This document shows, in pieces, positions 55,156-64,000 of a stretch of 64,000 bases of DNA. A program made the position numbers and the translations under genes. The notes under the pieces are model-generated. The model was not told the DNA's origin and did not search any database. It worked only from the letters and a program-made list of their open reading frames with translations. This DNA is from Nodosilinea sp. LEGE 07088 (GTDB taxonomy: Bacteria; Cyanobacteriota; Cyanobacteriia; Phormidesmidales; Phormidesmidaceae), in assembly GCF_015207395.1 (NCBI RefSeq), contig NZ_JADEWX010000003.1, positions 1 through 64,000 on the forward strand, written 5' to 3'. The first letter of the stretch is position 1; every line of letters begins with the position of its first letter.

Positions 55156-57450
55156 CTAGCAGGAAAGGGCTGATACGGGTACCTGGGCAAAATATCGCCG
55201 ACGAAATTGCTCTTCTTGCACGGCGTCTAGAAAGCGCCGCACGGCCAGAAACTCGGGCGCATCGGTCTCGGGGTGGGTTTTCAGGGTAAGCACGGCGGCA
55301 TCTTGGGTGGCGATGTCGAACCCAACCGTGGCTAAGGCCGCCAACCCGAGGGAGAGGCTGGTGGGAGACAGGTGCAGCCTCTCTATCAGCTGCGATCGCG
55401 TTACTTCAATCCCGGTTCGGGCCAGATACTTGGCAATGCCCACCAGCTCTTGCCACACCGCCGAGGGCGTTAGCCGGTCTACCTCGGGTGAGTAGGTGAG
55501 GGCCAGCGGCAACCCACTCTGGGCGGCCTGCCGCTGCCAGGCTTGCCAGTCGCTCCAGTGGCTAGGCACCTGATCGACTATCAGCACGGCCCCTTGGTCG
55601 CCGGGCATGGTCTGCCGCCAGTCAAGAATAGGGTGCGATGGACCTGGGGCTGGGGCCGCGACGGCGCTTGGCCGGACATCCACTAGCTTGATGTGATAGC
55701 CATTGTGACGGTTGAAATCGAGCTCTGCCACCACATCACAACGCCCCTGGGGTAGTTCATCGCGGTAGTGGCCCCACCACTCGCCCGCAAAGCCCGCCTG
55801 AGCATCGTCATCCCACAGCTCAAACTCAGTTTTGATATAGCCGACGGTCTGGTTGTTGCGATCGCGCAATTTTCTGTGCGACACATTCTGAAACCAGGCC
55901 TGGCGAATCAGCAGCTTTGGCACTGGGTTGCCCATACCGCAGGGTTCTAGCCCTTTGAGTTGGCGAAATAGAGGCTGGCCTAGATCGCTCACCGTTACCG
56001 CCAGATCGATCTTAAGCAGGGCCTGAGGGGCGCTATCTCCGCCAAGCTGCTCACGCACCACGCGGTTTAACGCCGCCGCCAGCATCTCCACATGCTCGAC
56101 AGGCAGAGTCAGCCCCGCCGCCAGGGGATGGCCGCCAAACCCGGTGAGTAAACTGGCCTGGGTCTGAAACAGCTGGTAGAGATCGAGCCCCTGAACCGAT
56201 CGGGCCGACCCCCGCGCCAGTCGCGGCCTGCCATCCTCAGGCGGCGGATCGATGCGGAGCAAAATGGTGGGTATCCCTAAGGCTTGGGCCAGTTGCCCAG
56301 CCACCAGGCCCAAAATACCGGCGGGCCACTGCTCATCGGCCAGCACCAAACAGCGGGTCGTAGCCAGGTCTACCTGGGCGACCCGGGCCATGACCTGGCT
56401 ATACACATCCCGCTGGAGAGCCTGGCGGCGGGTGTTGGCCAGCTCGGCTTCATAGGCCAGGGTTTTGGCGCGATCGCGATCTTGGCTAGTCAATAGCTCT
56501 ACACAAAAGCTGGCATCGCCATGAATGCGGCTGACCGCGTTAATGCGCGGCCCTAGGCCAAAGGAAATATCCGTCGGGCGATCGCCCGTGCGCTTACACA
56601 GCGCTAGCAGTTCTGTCAATCCCGGCCTGGGATAGGGGGGCGCTGGCTGAGTCTGGGTTTGTAGTCGTGCTATTCCCACCTGGGCGAGGTAGCGACAGTC
56701 GCCTCTAAGCTCGACTAAATCAGCAATCAGCCCGATAGCCACCAGGTCGAGCACATGGTCAAGGGGGCGAGGCGGCGGTGATTCTAGCGAGTCATACCAG
56801 CCCTCCAGCAGCTTATAGGCCACCGCTACCCCCGACAACGTGGCCAGGGGATGATCTGGGGATAAACGCCTGGGATTAATCAGAGCAAGAGCGCCAATCT
56901 CCCTATCCGGCAGCGTGTGGTGATCGGTCACAATCACCTCAATACCCAGCTGATTAGCGTAGGCAATTTCAGCCCCATTGGTGCTGCCCGTGTCACAGGT
57001 CACCATCAGGGTGGCGCCCCACCGAGCCAGCTGATCAATGCCCCGCTGCGACAGCCCGTGGGATTCGCTGAGGCGGTTGGGGATGAAATAGGTGAGGCGA
57101 TCGCCCTTGGGGATCAACTGCCCCAGCCCATCCCACAGCACGGCGGTAGCCGTCACGCCATCGGCATCAAAATCGCCCCAGATAGCGACCTTTTCTCGCT
57201 CAGCAATAGCCTGGTTAAGACGGGCCACTGCGATCGCCATATCCGGCCCAAAGGCATGGGCCGACCTAGGCTCATAAACTGCCGGGTTCAGCCAACCCTC
57301 AAGGGCATCGAGGTTACAGATCTGCCGCTGCCACAGTATTTGAGCCAGATGCCCGCTCCCCCCCCCGACGACCTGGGCCACGGCCCTCGCCCAGGGCTCT
57401 GGACAGTGATCTGCTGTGGGGAGCGCCCAGTGCAACGGTGGTGCAGCCAT
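55156..57450 (-). CDS. recJ: Single-stranded-DNA-specific 5'-3' exonuclease RecJ
   Basis: The 764-residue exonuclease has the DHH phosphoesterase core: DFDADG (residues 93-98), CDTGS (~152-156), TDHH (175-178) and the RINAVSRI motif. The DHHA1 part (GFGGHPLAAGLTL) and an OB domain follow, with a winged-helix-like C-terminus (GIEVTRSQLIERLHLSPTSLSLGLAAL) usual in cyanobacterial RecJ. It degrades DNA during recombination and mismatch repair. Confidence 0.95.
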   Translation of the reverse strand: MAAPPLHWALPTADHCPEPWARAVAQVVGGGSGHLAQILWQRQICNLDALEGWLNPAVYEPRSAHAFGPDMAIAVARLNQAIAEREKVAIWGDFDADGVTATAVLWDGLGQLIPKGDRLTYFIPNRLSESHGLSQRGIDQLARWGATLMVTCDTGSTNGAEIAYANQLGIEVIVTDHHTLPDREIGALALINPRRLSPDHPLATLSGVAVAYKLLEGWYDSLESPPPRPLDHVLDLVAIGLIADLVELRGDCRYLAQVGIARLQTQTQPAPPYPRPGLTELLALCKRTGDRPTDISFGLGPRINAVSRIHGDASFCVELLTSQDRDRAKTLAYEAELANTRRQALQRDVYSQVMARVAQVDLATTRCLVLADEQWPAGILGLVAGQLAQALGIPTILLRIDPPPEDGRPRLARGSARSVQGLDLYQLFQTQASLLTGFGGHPLAAGLTLPVEHVEMLAAALNRVVREQLGGDSAPQALLKIDLAVTVSDLGQPLFRQLKGLEPCGMGNPVPKLLIRQAWFQNVSHRKLRDRNNQTVGYIKTEFELWDDDAQAGFAGEWWGHYRDELPQGRCDVVAELDFNRHNGYHIKLVDVRPSAVAAPAPGPSHPILDWRQTMPGDQGAVLIVDQVPSHWSDWQAWQRQAAQSGLPLALTYSPEVDRLTPSAVWQELVGIAKYLARTGIEVTRSQLIERLHLSPTSLSLGLAALATVGFDIATQDAAVLTLKTHPETDAPEFLAVRRFLDAVQEEQFRRRYFAQVPVSALSC

Positions 57451-57810
57451 AAAATCCGTTTAAAACAACAACAATTAGAAAACGGGTTGGTTGAGGCGAG
57501 TAGGCCCACCCCACCCGGAAACTTTAAAAAGCTTCCGTAAAATAAATTAGCAGGGCAGATCACAGGCTATTTGCCTACGATAGGGTTAGCGGGTAATTTA
57601 TAGTCAGCCAAATAGATGAATATCTGCTTAGCTGATTCCCATGGTTAGCGATCCGCGCTGAGGTGAGGGCCTAAACACCCGACTCTCCTACTTTTCATCT
57701 ATATCAGTTAGTTTTATTTTTTAATGGACGCTCCAAACCGATACCACCTTCGGCCCCTGCTCGGCAAACTGTCTTTGGAGTTGTAAACTCCTCATTAGTT
57801 AATTTTAATT
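57451..57810. other. Divergent spacer, no gene
   Basis: This 360-bp AT-rich region lies between recJ (minus) and the repeat protein (plus). It must hold both promoters. I see no strong repeats or coding frame. Confidence 0.45.
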
Positions 57811-58899
57811 ATGACGAAGCGTAGCCACCCTGAGCTAGATGGTCAAAATCCTCAAACACTGTACACCTTTCACCTCAAACGACCTGGCCAAACCCTGCGG
57901 GAACGACTGACCTGGGGAGCACTGGGGTTGTCGATTGGTTTAAGTGCGGCCGTTGGGTACTTAATGCTCGCTGGAGAAGAGCGATCGTGGCTATGGCCTC
58001 CCTCCCGAGTTACTGAAGCCACGGGCGCAGATCCGTTCCGCCAGGGGTCTGAGCAGGCTATGGCTGCCGCCGAGTTAACTCAAACCGCTGAATTTAGAGA
58101 AGACTGGGCCGACATTGTTATTCTCTGGCAACAGGCCAGCGATGCTATGCGGCTCGTGCCCAATTCCAGCCCTAACGCTGCCCTGGCCCAAGAGAAGGTA
58201 GCTGAGTACGAGCGCAACCGCCAATATGCCCAGAGCAATGTGGATACCCGCACCAGCCGTACCCCTGCCGACACAAATTACTGGACGCTGGGCTCTGACC
58301 GCGACCTGGTGCTGACCGTTCAGGGGCCGCCCTCCCAAACCACCCAGTTTCAAAGTAGCTGTCAGCAAATCCTGCGCTACGACAACAGCGTGGTAGAGCT
58401 CAATAACGGTTACGTCAGCCAATACGAAAATACTGATAGCAACCTCAAGGTTATTGGTGAAACGCCCGTTGTGGTCTCGGCTCAAGCGGCCCAAGGCACC
58501 TGGACTCTGGGCTCGGCTGAGGCCGATGTCATCCGAATTCAGGGCACCCCTACTCGCCAAGGGCAATACACCGCCACCCGTTATACCACGCTTTATTTTG
58601 GGACTAGTGCCGTGCAGTTTGAAGAGGGGCAGGTGATTGGCTATGCTGACGTCGATAAAAATCTCAGGCTCTCTCTGAATCTGCCCCCTCTACCTGAGGG
58701 CCAGACATTACCTCAGCATTGGTCTGTTGGGTCTAGCCGTTCTGAGGTGCTCAGGGTCGAAGGACGTACGCCAACTGCCATTAGCCGCAATGACAGCAAC
58801 TGTGAAGAAGTTTTCCAGTTTGATGGTGGAGAAGTCACCTTCCGTCAAGGAACCGTAACCGGCTATCGTAACTTTGGCCAAACCCTCCAGGTAAACTAA
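57811..58899 (+). CDS. Membrane-anchored protein with three tandem beta-repeats
   Basis: The 362-residue protein has one membrane helix (residues ~35-53: LGLSIGLSAAVGYLML), a helical stalk (~80-145), and three repeats of 65-80 residues. Each repeat starts W-(T/S)-(L/V)-GS and continues V(L/I)-x-(V/I)-(Q/E)G: YWTLGSDRDLVLTVQGPP, TWTLGSAEADVIRIQGTP and HWSVGSSRSEVLRVEG. Each ends in a GxVxxY and NLxV-like strand. Repeats one and three carry a cysteine (SSCQQ, SNCEE). No enzyme motif is visible. It may bind a ligand outside the membrane. Confidence 0.75.
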   Translation: MTKRSHPELDGQNPQTLYTFHLKRPGQTLRERLTWGALGLSIGLSAAVGYLMLAGEERSWLWPPSRVTEATGADPFRQGSEQAMAAAELTQTAEFREDWADIVILWQQASDAMRLVPNSSPNAALAQEKVAEYERNRQYAQSNVDTRTSRTPADTNYWTLGSDRDLVLTVQGPPSQTTQFQSSCQQILRYDNSVVELNNGYVSQYENTDSNLKVIGETPVVVSAQAAQGTWTLGSAEADVIRIQGTPTRQGQYTATRYTTLYFGTSAVQFEEGQVIGYADVDKNLRLSLNLPPLPEGQTLPQHWSVGSSRSEVLRVEGRTPTAISRNDSNCEEVFQFDGGEVTFRQGTVTGYRNFGQTLQVN

Positions 58900-58999
58900 G
58901 TGGCGCGCAGATTAGCTTGCTGCTCTCTCGGCTGAGCAAGACAATTCGGTAGAGCAACGTTAACCTAACGTGGGTTCTCAGAGTAACGGCTAAGATCCG

Positions 59000-60553
59000 G
59001 TGCATTGTTTTGGTCTAATGCCCCTATGCTTAAACCAATCATGTGGTCTTCTCTGCCTTTGCACCGTGGATGATGCCACCCCTACTATTGATTTAGTCAT
59101 CGTCGATGACGATGCTGAAACCCTACGCCTGCTGAAACGGCTTCTAAGTCAGCAGGGGTATCGTATTGAGGTGGCTGAAAATGCTGCGCAGGCATTAGGT
59201 GTCATCTCAGCATATCGTCCTGGATTGGTGCTACTAGATCTCGTGCTGCCTGACATGGATGGTTATGCTTTGTGCCAACGGCTCAAGGCCAACCCCCTCA
59301 CCGCCGAGATCCCGGTGATTGTGCTCAGCTCTTTGGTGGACTCCCTCGATCGCGTCAAAGCTTTTCAAGTGGGGGCCACCGACTATATAACTAAGCCCTT
59401 TTCTGCCCAAGAGGTGTTGGTCAGGGTGCAAAATCAGCTGCGGTTAGCCCAGCAGCGGCAGCTGCTTAGCCAGCAAAATGCTTTGCTGCTTCAAGAGGTG
59501 CAAGAACGCACCCAAATGGAGCAGGCGATGATTGCGGCAGAGATGAACTACCGCAGTATTTTCGAGAATGCAACGGTGGGCATCTTTAAAGCCTCGTCAA
59601 CGGGGCAGCTGCTCAGCGTTAATCCATCAATGGCTAGGCTTTATGGCTATGACTCGCCCCAAGAAATGGTGGCGACCATCTCAGATATTAGCCACCAGAT
59701 TTATCTTGAACCGAAACGGCGGGATGAATTGGTCGTCTATCTCAATCGCTTTGACAAAATTACCGATGCTGAGTCAGAGGTATTCCGCAAAGATGGCGGC
59801 ACGTTTTGGGTCAGCGAAGATATTTGGAAAGTATGGGATAAGAACGGCACCTTTTTGCACTATGAAGGTATTGTTCATGACATCAGTGAGCGGCGGCAAA
59901 TGGAAACCGAGCTGCGGCAACAGCGCCAGCAAGCCGATCGCCTACTGGTCAATATTTTGCCCCATCGCATTGCCCAGCGCCTCAAGGGCGGGGCTCGCAC
60001 CATTGCCGAAAGCCTTGATCAGGTGAGTGTGCTATTTGCCGATCTGGTTGACTTTACGGCAGCTTCTAGCCAAATGACGCCACCTCAGCTGGTTAAGCTG
60101 TTGAATGAGGTGTTTTCAATGTTTGACCAGCTGGCTGAGTTTCACCGCTTGGAGAAAATTAAGACGATCGGTGATGCCTATATGGTGGCGGGCGGGCTGC
60201 CCAGTGCCAGCGATGACCATGCCGAATCGATCGCACACTTTGCCATCGACATTTGTGACGCTATTGAGCGGTTTCCGCGCCCTGACGGCAAGACGTTTCA
60301 AATTCGGGTGGGCATTAATACGGGCTCAGTCGTTGCTGGGGTGATTGGACGACGCAAGTTTGCCTACGATCTTTGGGGCGATACCGTTAATATTGCCAGT
60401 CGCATGGAGGCCACTGGAGAGGCCCAGCGCATTCAGGTGACGCCAGAACTGTATGAAAAACTTAAAGGCAAGTTTCGGTTTGAGGCTCGTGGCCATGTGG
60501 CGGTTAAGGGCCGGGGTCAAATGATGACCTACTGGCTCGTAGGGCGGCTGTAG
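59000..60553 (+). CDS. REC-PAS-adenylate cyclase
   Basis: The frame is 517 residues from a GTG at 59000, though a start near 59066 is equally plausible. Domains in order are a receiver (residues ~30-150; phosphoacceptor D80 in VLLDLVLPD), a coiled coil, a PAS domain (~185-305, NYRSIFENATVGIF), a linker helix, and a class III cyclase (335-517; VLFADLVDFT with metal aspartate, KIKTIGDAYMVAGG, YDLWGDTVNIASRME). The Lys in KIKTIGD and Asp in DLWGDTVN indicate ATP, so cAMP is the expected product. It is a two-component output protein; the cognate kinase is not here. Confidence 0.92.
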   Translation: MHCFGLMPLCLNQSCGLLCLCTVDDATPTIDLVIVDDDAETLRLLKRLLSQQGYRIEVAENAAQALGVISAYRPGLVLLDLVLPDMDGYALCQRLKANPLTAEIPVIVLSSLVDSLDRVKAFQVGATDYITKPFSAQEVLVRVQNQLRLAQQRQLLSQQNALLLQEVQERTQMEQAMIAAEMNYRSIFENATVGIFKASSTGQLLSVNPSMARLYGYDSPQEMVATISDISHQIYLEPKRRDELVVYLNRFDKITDAESEVFRKDGGTFWVSEDIWKVWDKNGTFLHYEGIVHDISERRQMETELRQQRQQADRLLVNILPHRIAQRLKGGARTIAESLDQVSVLFADLVDFTAASSQMTPPQLVKLLNEVFSMFDQLAEFHRLEKIKTIGDAYMVAGGLPSASDDHAESIAHFAIDICDAIERFPRPDGKTFQIRVGINTGSVVAGVIGRRKFAYDLWGDTVNIASRMEATGEAQRIQVTPELYEKLKGKFRFEARGHVAVKGRGQMMTYWLVGRL

Positions 60554-60619
60554 TCCTGAGCTGGGTAGGATTCAAGATAAAATGCCCTGGAGACAATACC
60601 TGCTGCCTCTAGATTTCCT

Positions 60620-61681
60620 ATGGTTGCGATTTCTGCGGATCTGCGTCAGCGACTGCGTCAGCCCCTGCACATTGGTGCTGTAACTGTTCAGAGTCGGGTA
60701 TTGCAGTCGCCCCTGTCTGGGGTGACCGATCGCGCCTTTCGGCAGCTGGTCCGTCGCTATGCGCCAGCCTCGATGCTCTACACCGAGATGGTGCAGGCCA
60801 CGGGGCTATGCCACGCCCAGCAGCTCGCAAAGCTGATGGACATTGGTGCCGCCGAACAGCCGATCAGCATTCAGCTGTTTGACTGCCGCCCCGACTTTAT
60901 GGCGGCAGCGGCGCGTAAAGCGGTGACAGAAGGGGCCAAAACCATCGACATCAACATGGGTTGCCCGGTCAATAAAATCACTAAAAAAGGCGGTGGGTCT
61001 TCGTTGCTGCGGCAGCCAGAGGTAGCCGAGGCGATTGTCCGTACGGTGGCCAGTGCCGTGCCTGTACCTGTGACCGTGAAAACCCGCATTGGTTGGGATG
61101 ACGACCATATCAATGCCGTAGAGTTTGCCCGCCGCATGGAGGCGGCTGGGGCGCAAATGCTGACGCTTCACGGGCGCACGCGCAGCCAGGGCTACCACGG
61201 CCCCGCCGATTGGCACTGGATTGCCCGGGTCAAGGCCGCGCTGGCCATACCGGTGATTGCTAACGGCGATATTGTCTCGGTGGAGTCGGCGGTGCGCTGT
61301 TTGGAGATCACTGGGGCCGATGGGGTGATGTGCTCGCGGGGTACCCTGGGCTACCCATTTTTGGTGGGCGAAATTGATGCCTTTCTAAAAACGGGTGTGG
61401 TTTTACCCCCGCCTACCCTACTAGACAGGCTGCGCTGTGCCCGAGAACACCTGGGCCTGCTGTGGCAGTACAAGGGCCAAAAGGGCATCTATCAGGCTCG
61501 CAAGCATATGGCCTGGTATGTCAAAGGGTTTGCAGGGGCTGCCCCCCTGCGTCAGCAGCTTTGCCAAATTGATACCCTGGTGGCGGGATATCGGTTGCTC
61601 GATGATGCGATCGCAGCTCTAGAGACAGACCCCGCTCTAGGTCGGCCAGGTTCTGTGCCTACTGGGGTAGCCCCAGGTTAG
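60620..61681 (+). CDS. dusB: tRNA-dihydrouridine synthase, DusB type
   Basis: The 353-residue flavoprotein reduces uridine in the tRNA D-loop. It has a TIM barrel with QSPLSGVTDRAFRQLV, catalytic Cys115 in NMGCPVNKI, KTRIGWDDDHI, LHGRTRSQGY and ANGDIVSVES, and a C-terminal helical domain (ARKHMAWYVKGFAGA). The length and motif order follow the NifR3/DusB family. It lies downstream of the cyclase but separated by 66 bp. Confidence 0.94.
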   Translation: MVAISADLRQRLRQPLHIGAVTVQSRVLQSPLSGVTDRAFRQLVRRYAPASMLYTEMVQATGLCHAQQLAKLMDIGAAEQPISIQLFDCRPDFMAAAARKAVTEGAKTIDINMGCPVNKITKKGGGSSLLRQPEVAEAIVRTVASAVPVPVTVKTRIGWDDDHINAVEFARRMEAAGAQMLTLHGRTRSQGYHGPADWHWIARVKAALAIPVIANGDIVSVESAVRCLEITGADGVMCSRGTLGYPFLVGEIDAFLKTGVVLPPPTLLDRLRCAREHLGLLWQYKGQKGIYQARKHMAWYVKGFAGAAPLRQQLCQIDTLVAGYRLLDDAIAALETDPALGRPGSVPTGVAPG

Positions 61682-61831
61682 GTTGGGCGCTGTATCCAGA
61701 CGTTGTCAACAGTAAGAATTAGCTAAGAGCGGATAACCGCCCCTTGACTAACGGGGTTTAAGGTAGGATCTATTAATAAATAAACTTAAGTTGTTCAGAT
61801 TTAAGTTGCTGCTGTTTTCCCCAGTATCTCC

Positions 61832-62485
61832 ATGACCTCGTACGCCACCGCCACTGCCCGCGCCGATATGGGTGAGCTTCGCCGTCTGAGAAGCCTGTTG
61901 CCCCCTGAACTTCAGAGCTGGGTGACGGTGGAGTCGGCCATTGATGTGACCCCGCCGCTGATCACCTGTGAAGAACTGGGTAAAGACCAGGTTGAGATTC
62001 AGGTTGACCTGATCAAGTGGGAACAGCTGGCGCTCGACCAGCGCAATCTATTATTTTGGCATGAGGTAGGCCGCATTCAAAACGACACCATTCCCCGCGA
62101 TGGTTGGGAAATGGCTGCGCTGGCTATTGGCCTGGGTGGGGCCGTCGGTGAGCTGTGGGTACAAGATGGCCTACTGCTAATGCTGGCGCTGGGGCTGTGT
62201 GGCTTTTCAAGCTGGCGGCTCTATAAGCGCAACAACAACCAAAAGACCCTGCAAGAGAGCATCAGTGCCGACGATCGCGCGATCGCCATTGCCACTCGCT
62301 TTGGTTACACCTTGCCCAATGCCTATAAAAGCCTGGGCAGCGCCCTCAAAACTCTGATTGAGCAAACCCCGAAGAAGCGTCAGCGCGATCGCTACATCAA
62401 ACGCCTGGAAGCCCTCAAAAAGAGTGCCGCTAAAGCCAAGGAGAGTGCTCGGGCCCAGCGTGGCGATATGCGATCGGCCTACTAG
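61832..62485 (+). CDS. DUF3318-family protein
   Basis: The 217-residue protein opens with MGELRRLRSLLPPELQSWV and WEQLALDQRNLLFWHEVGRIQND, the cyanobacterial DUF3318 pattern (from memory). Two hydrophobic helices follow (AALAIGLGGAVGELWV, LLLMLALGLCGF), and a basic helical tail (KTPKKRQRDRYIKRLEALKKS type). It is likely membrane-associated. Function is unknown. Confidence 0.8.
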   Translation: MTSYATATARADMGELRRLRSLLPPELQSWVTVESAIDVTPPLITCEELGKDQVEIQVDLIKWEQLALDQRNLLFWHEVGRIQNDTIPRDGWEMAALAIGLGGAVGELWVQDGLLLMLALGLCGFSSWRLYKRNNNQKTLQESISADDRAIAIATRFGYTLPNAYKSLGSALKTLIEQTPKKRQRDRYIKRLEALKKSAAKAKESARAQRGDMRSAY

Positions 62486-62540
62486 GCTGGATAGCGCGAT
62501 CGCCCTGATCGGGGGCGCTAGGGCTTAGAGTATTCCACCT

Positions 62541-62591
62541 AAAAAAACATCCTGATCAGGAACGCGAACTCGGCCCAATGGGCCGGTCGCG
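62541..62591 (-). terminator. Hairpin and T-run after the CIA30 gene
   Basis: On the minus strand, CGCGACCGGCCCATTGGGCC and its continuation fold on themselves (62563-62591). A palindrome CCTGATCAGG (62551-62560) and seven Ts then follow at 62547-62541. The unusual order makes it a candidate terminator only. Confidence 0.5.
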
Positions 62592-62626
62592 GAGAGACAC
62601 CGGATAGGTATTTAGTTGGAACACTC

Positions 62627-63718
62627 TTAATCGGATTGCCGCAGCGTTTGCAAGATCTGTTCTATCACCGCTATCGGTATCTCCGGCGGCAGACCCGTGC
62701 TGGCACCAATGACGGCAAAACTTTGATTGTGCGGAACCACCCCTGTCAGACCTGCGACCTTTAGCTGGGCCACCATCTCCGGGCTGCTTTTAGGCAGCAC
62801 GATGACTGGCTTAGCACCCTGACGATAGACCCCCAGGGACTGTACCGTAAGCTCGAAATCGCCCGGTGAGAAGGCCGGGTTAAGGTCGCCATCGTATTCA
62901 AATTTACTCAGCATGAGCTGCATTGAATAGAGCTGAGCCGGGTTGAGGGGGCTAGCCTCAGGCACCGTACGGGCGCGGCGAGTGGCCACCATGTCTAAAA
63001 ATGAGGTTCTGATGACGTTGGAGCCAGTGGCCTCAGTATCAAAGGAGCGGCAGTAGGCCAGGCTATCCCAGCCAGGGTTGTCGCGCAAAATCCATTTGTA
63101 CCGTTGGCCGTCGCCCTGGGCATGCAGCACGGTGCCCTGCCACTGGCTCAGGTTTAGGGGTGGCTCCAGGTTGCGGGTGCGAATGGAGGCAAATCCACCG
63201 CTATTGGCGGTAGAGACCTGCCCACTAAACCGCAAGCCCCCCTGCCACTGGATTTGGCTAGTGCTGACTCCGCCCATTACCCCATCGTCGAGACTGCCCC
63301 ACAGGGCCGCGATCGCGGGGTCAAGGCGACAAAAATTGATCAGGGTTGCCTCCTGATACGCGGCGGCTTGACCCAGCTGTGCGATCGCAGCCAGATCGGC
63401 TGCCTCAGGATTGGTAGCCCCCCAGAGAATCAGCGGGGTGTTGATCAGGTTGGCCCCGGGCTCCAAAGCTTTAGAAATAACCCCATAACCAAGGGGAGTC
63501 AGCACCGGGGCCAGCGCATCAAACTGATCTATCGTGCTGCCCCCTAACGCTATTTTGGGTTGAGCTAAAACAGGAACTAAACTACGGGTGTCTAAAGTAT
63601 TTGTCATAGAGATACCGGGTTCTACCATGCCGGGAAGACGGCGTAATCCCTTGCTGAGAGGGCCTACCACCTCGAAATGAGCCAAGGTTTTGAGCAGTCG
63701 TATAGGATTCCAAGTCAT
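62627..63718 (-). CDS. CIA30-domain protein without a complete SDR module
   Basis: The 363-residue protein has a short N-terminal piece (MTWNPIRLLKTLAHFEVVGP) like that of cyanobacterial SDR-CIA30 fusions, then a segment of weak Rossmann character. A CIA30/NDUFAF1-like beta-domain follows (GSLDDGVMGGVSTSQIQW, GLRFSGQVSTANSGGFASIRTR, SFLDMVATRRAR), and then a C-terminal alpha/beta piece. The usual N-terminal TGxxGxxG is missing. The role in cyanobacteria is unknown. I chose the ATG at 63718 over one 19 codons upstream because the conserved MTWN start fits. Confidence 0.78.
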   Translation of the reverse strand: MTWNPIRLLKTLAHFEVVGPLSKGLRRLPGMVEPGISMTNTLDTRSLVPVLAQPKIALGGSTIDQFDALAPVLTPLGYGVISKALEPGANLINTPLILWGATNPEAADLAAIAQLGQAAAYQEATLINFCRLDPAIAALWGSLDDGVMGGVSTSQIQWQGGLRFSGQVSTANSGGFASIRTRNLEPPLNLSQWQGTVLHAQGDGQRYKWILRDNPGWDSLAYCRSFDTEATGSNVIRTSFLDMVATRRARTVPEASPLNPAQLYSMQLMLSKFEYDGDLNPAFSPGDFELTVQSLGVYRQGAKPVIVLPKSSPEMVAQLKVAGLTGVVPHNQSFAVIGASTGLPPEIPIAVIEQILQTLRQSD

Positions 63719-63916
63719 GGTAAAAGCTAACAAAACATTGTCAATCTTGTGTCTAACTCGGCCCAGATGTGTCACGCGATCGGGCGATTTTCTGTAGATC
63801 TACCCATTAGTCAGCCTGACTCACCCGGGTATGCTAACCCTAGCGGTGGTAAATCCTTTGATGTTGTGCCCTTCGCCAGCCCCTGTTTTCGTGGTTCCCT
63901 TAAGCAAGCATTACCC

Positions 63917-64000
63917 ATGCGAATTTTAATTTACTCCTACAACTACCACCCAGAGCCGATTGGCATTGCACCGCTCATGACCGAGCTGGCTGAGGGGTTA
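63917..64000 (+). CDS. WcaI-like family 4 glycosyltransferase, start only
   Basis: The last 84 bases encode MRILIYSYNYHPEPIGIAPL followed by MTELAEGL, the N-terminal donor of colanic-acid-type WcaI glycosyltransferases. The gene runs off the right edge. Together with the wecG-like gene and the rfb genes it fits envelope polysaccharide synthesis. Confidence 0.8.
   Translation, partial: MRILIYSYNYHPEPIGIAPLMTELAEGL

Overview
The window comes from a cyanobacterium. It carries psaC (photosystem I iron-sulfur subunit), a complete phycocyanin rod operon (cpcB, cpcA, two rod linkers, cpcD, cpcE, cpcF) with a bilin lyase and a rod linker in front of it, many families known almost only from cyanobacteria, and very frequent GCGATCGC (HIP1) octamers. 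Family content and moderately high GC would suit a Leptolyngbya- or Nodosilinea-like lineage, but that placement is a guess. I found no rRNA, tRNA or CRISPR array.

Layout. 1-8035: an AT-richer surface-polysaccharide segment. A fragment of an IS30-type transposase runs off the left edge, then come an atypical SDR and a GMC oxidoreductase (both minus strand), a 1.2-kb repeat-bearing gap, and the dTDP-rhamnose genes rfbB-rfbC-rfbD-rfbA. 8036-16800: psaC, an RCK-type ion channel with an unusual filter, an aspartate/glutamate racemase, a rhodanese, a membrane-embedded NACHT NTPase, a BcsA-like synthase, and a small heat-shock protein. 16800-24800: a Dda/RecD-like helicase, an SH3 exoprotein, a hicB antitoxin followed by a hicA toxin stump, holB-tmk, an FHA gene broken by one stop codon, and a cyclic-nucleotide-binding protein. 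24800-45700: mostly housekeeping and conserved cyanobacterial genes (cnoX-like, moeA, ychF, a gamma-carbonic-anhydrase-like protein, rimM, an avtA-like aminotransferase) with several lumenal or exported proteins. 45700-53500: the phycobilisome locus. 53500-64000: wecG-like, sfsA, recJ, a triple-repeat membrane protein, a REC-PAS-adenylate cyclase, dusB, a DUF3318-like protein, a CIA30 protein, and the start of a WcaI-like glycosyltransferase.

How genes work together. CpcB and CpcA form phycocyanin; CpcE/CpcF and the CpcS-type lyase attach phycocyanobilin; the two CpcC linkers and CpcD build and cap the rods. The linker on the opposite strand ends in a hydrophobic helix, as in CpcL (CpcG2), which in other cyanobacteria anchors core-less rods near photosystem I. 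An inverted repeat between cpcA and the first linker gene could set the pigment:linker ratio. RfbABCD make dTDP-L-rhamnose.

Most notable observations: CpcL beside the cpc operon; hicBA with a toxin cut to 35 codons; an FHA gene with one in-frame TGA inside an otherwise intact domain; a small palindromic insertion between imperfect 17-bp direct repeats; a channel without the canonical potassium filter; an AAA+ protein without Walker B acids; and several short repeat arrays in promoter regions. I did not find a clear new multi-gene system. The best candidates for unusual biology are the NACHT/rhodanese pair and the TetR-small protein-GNAT operon.
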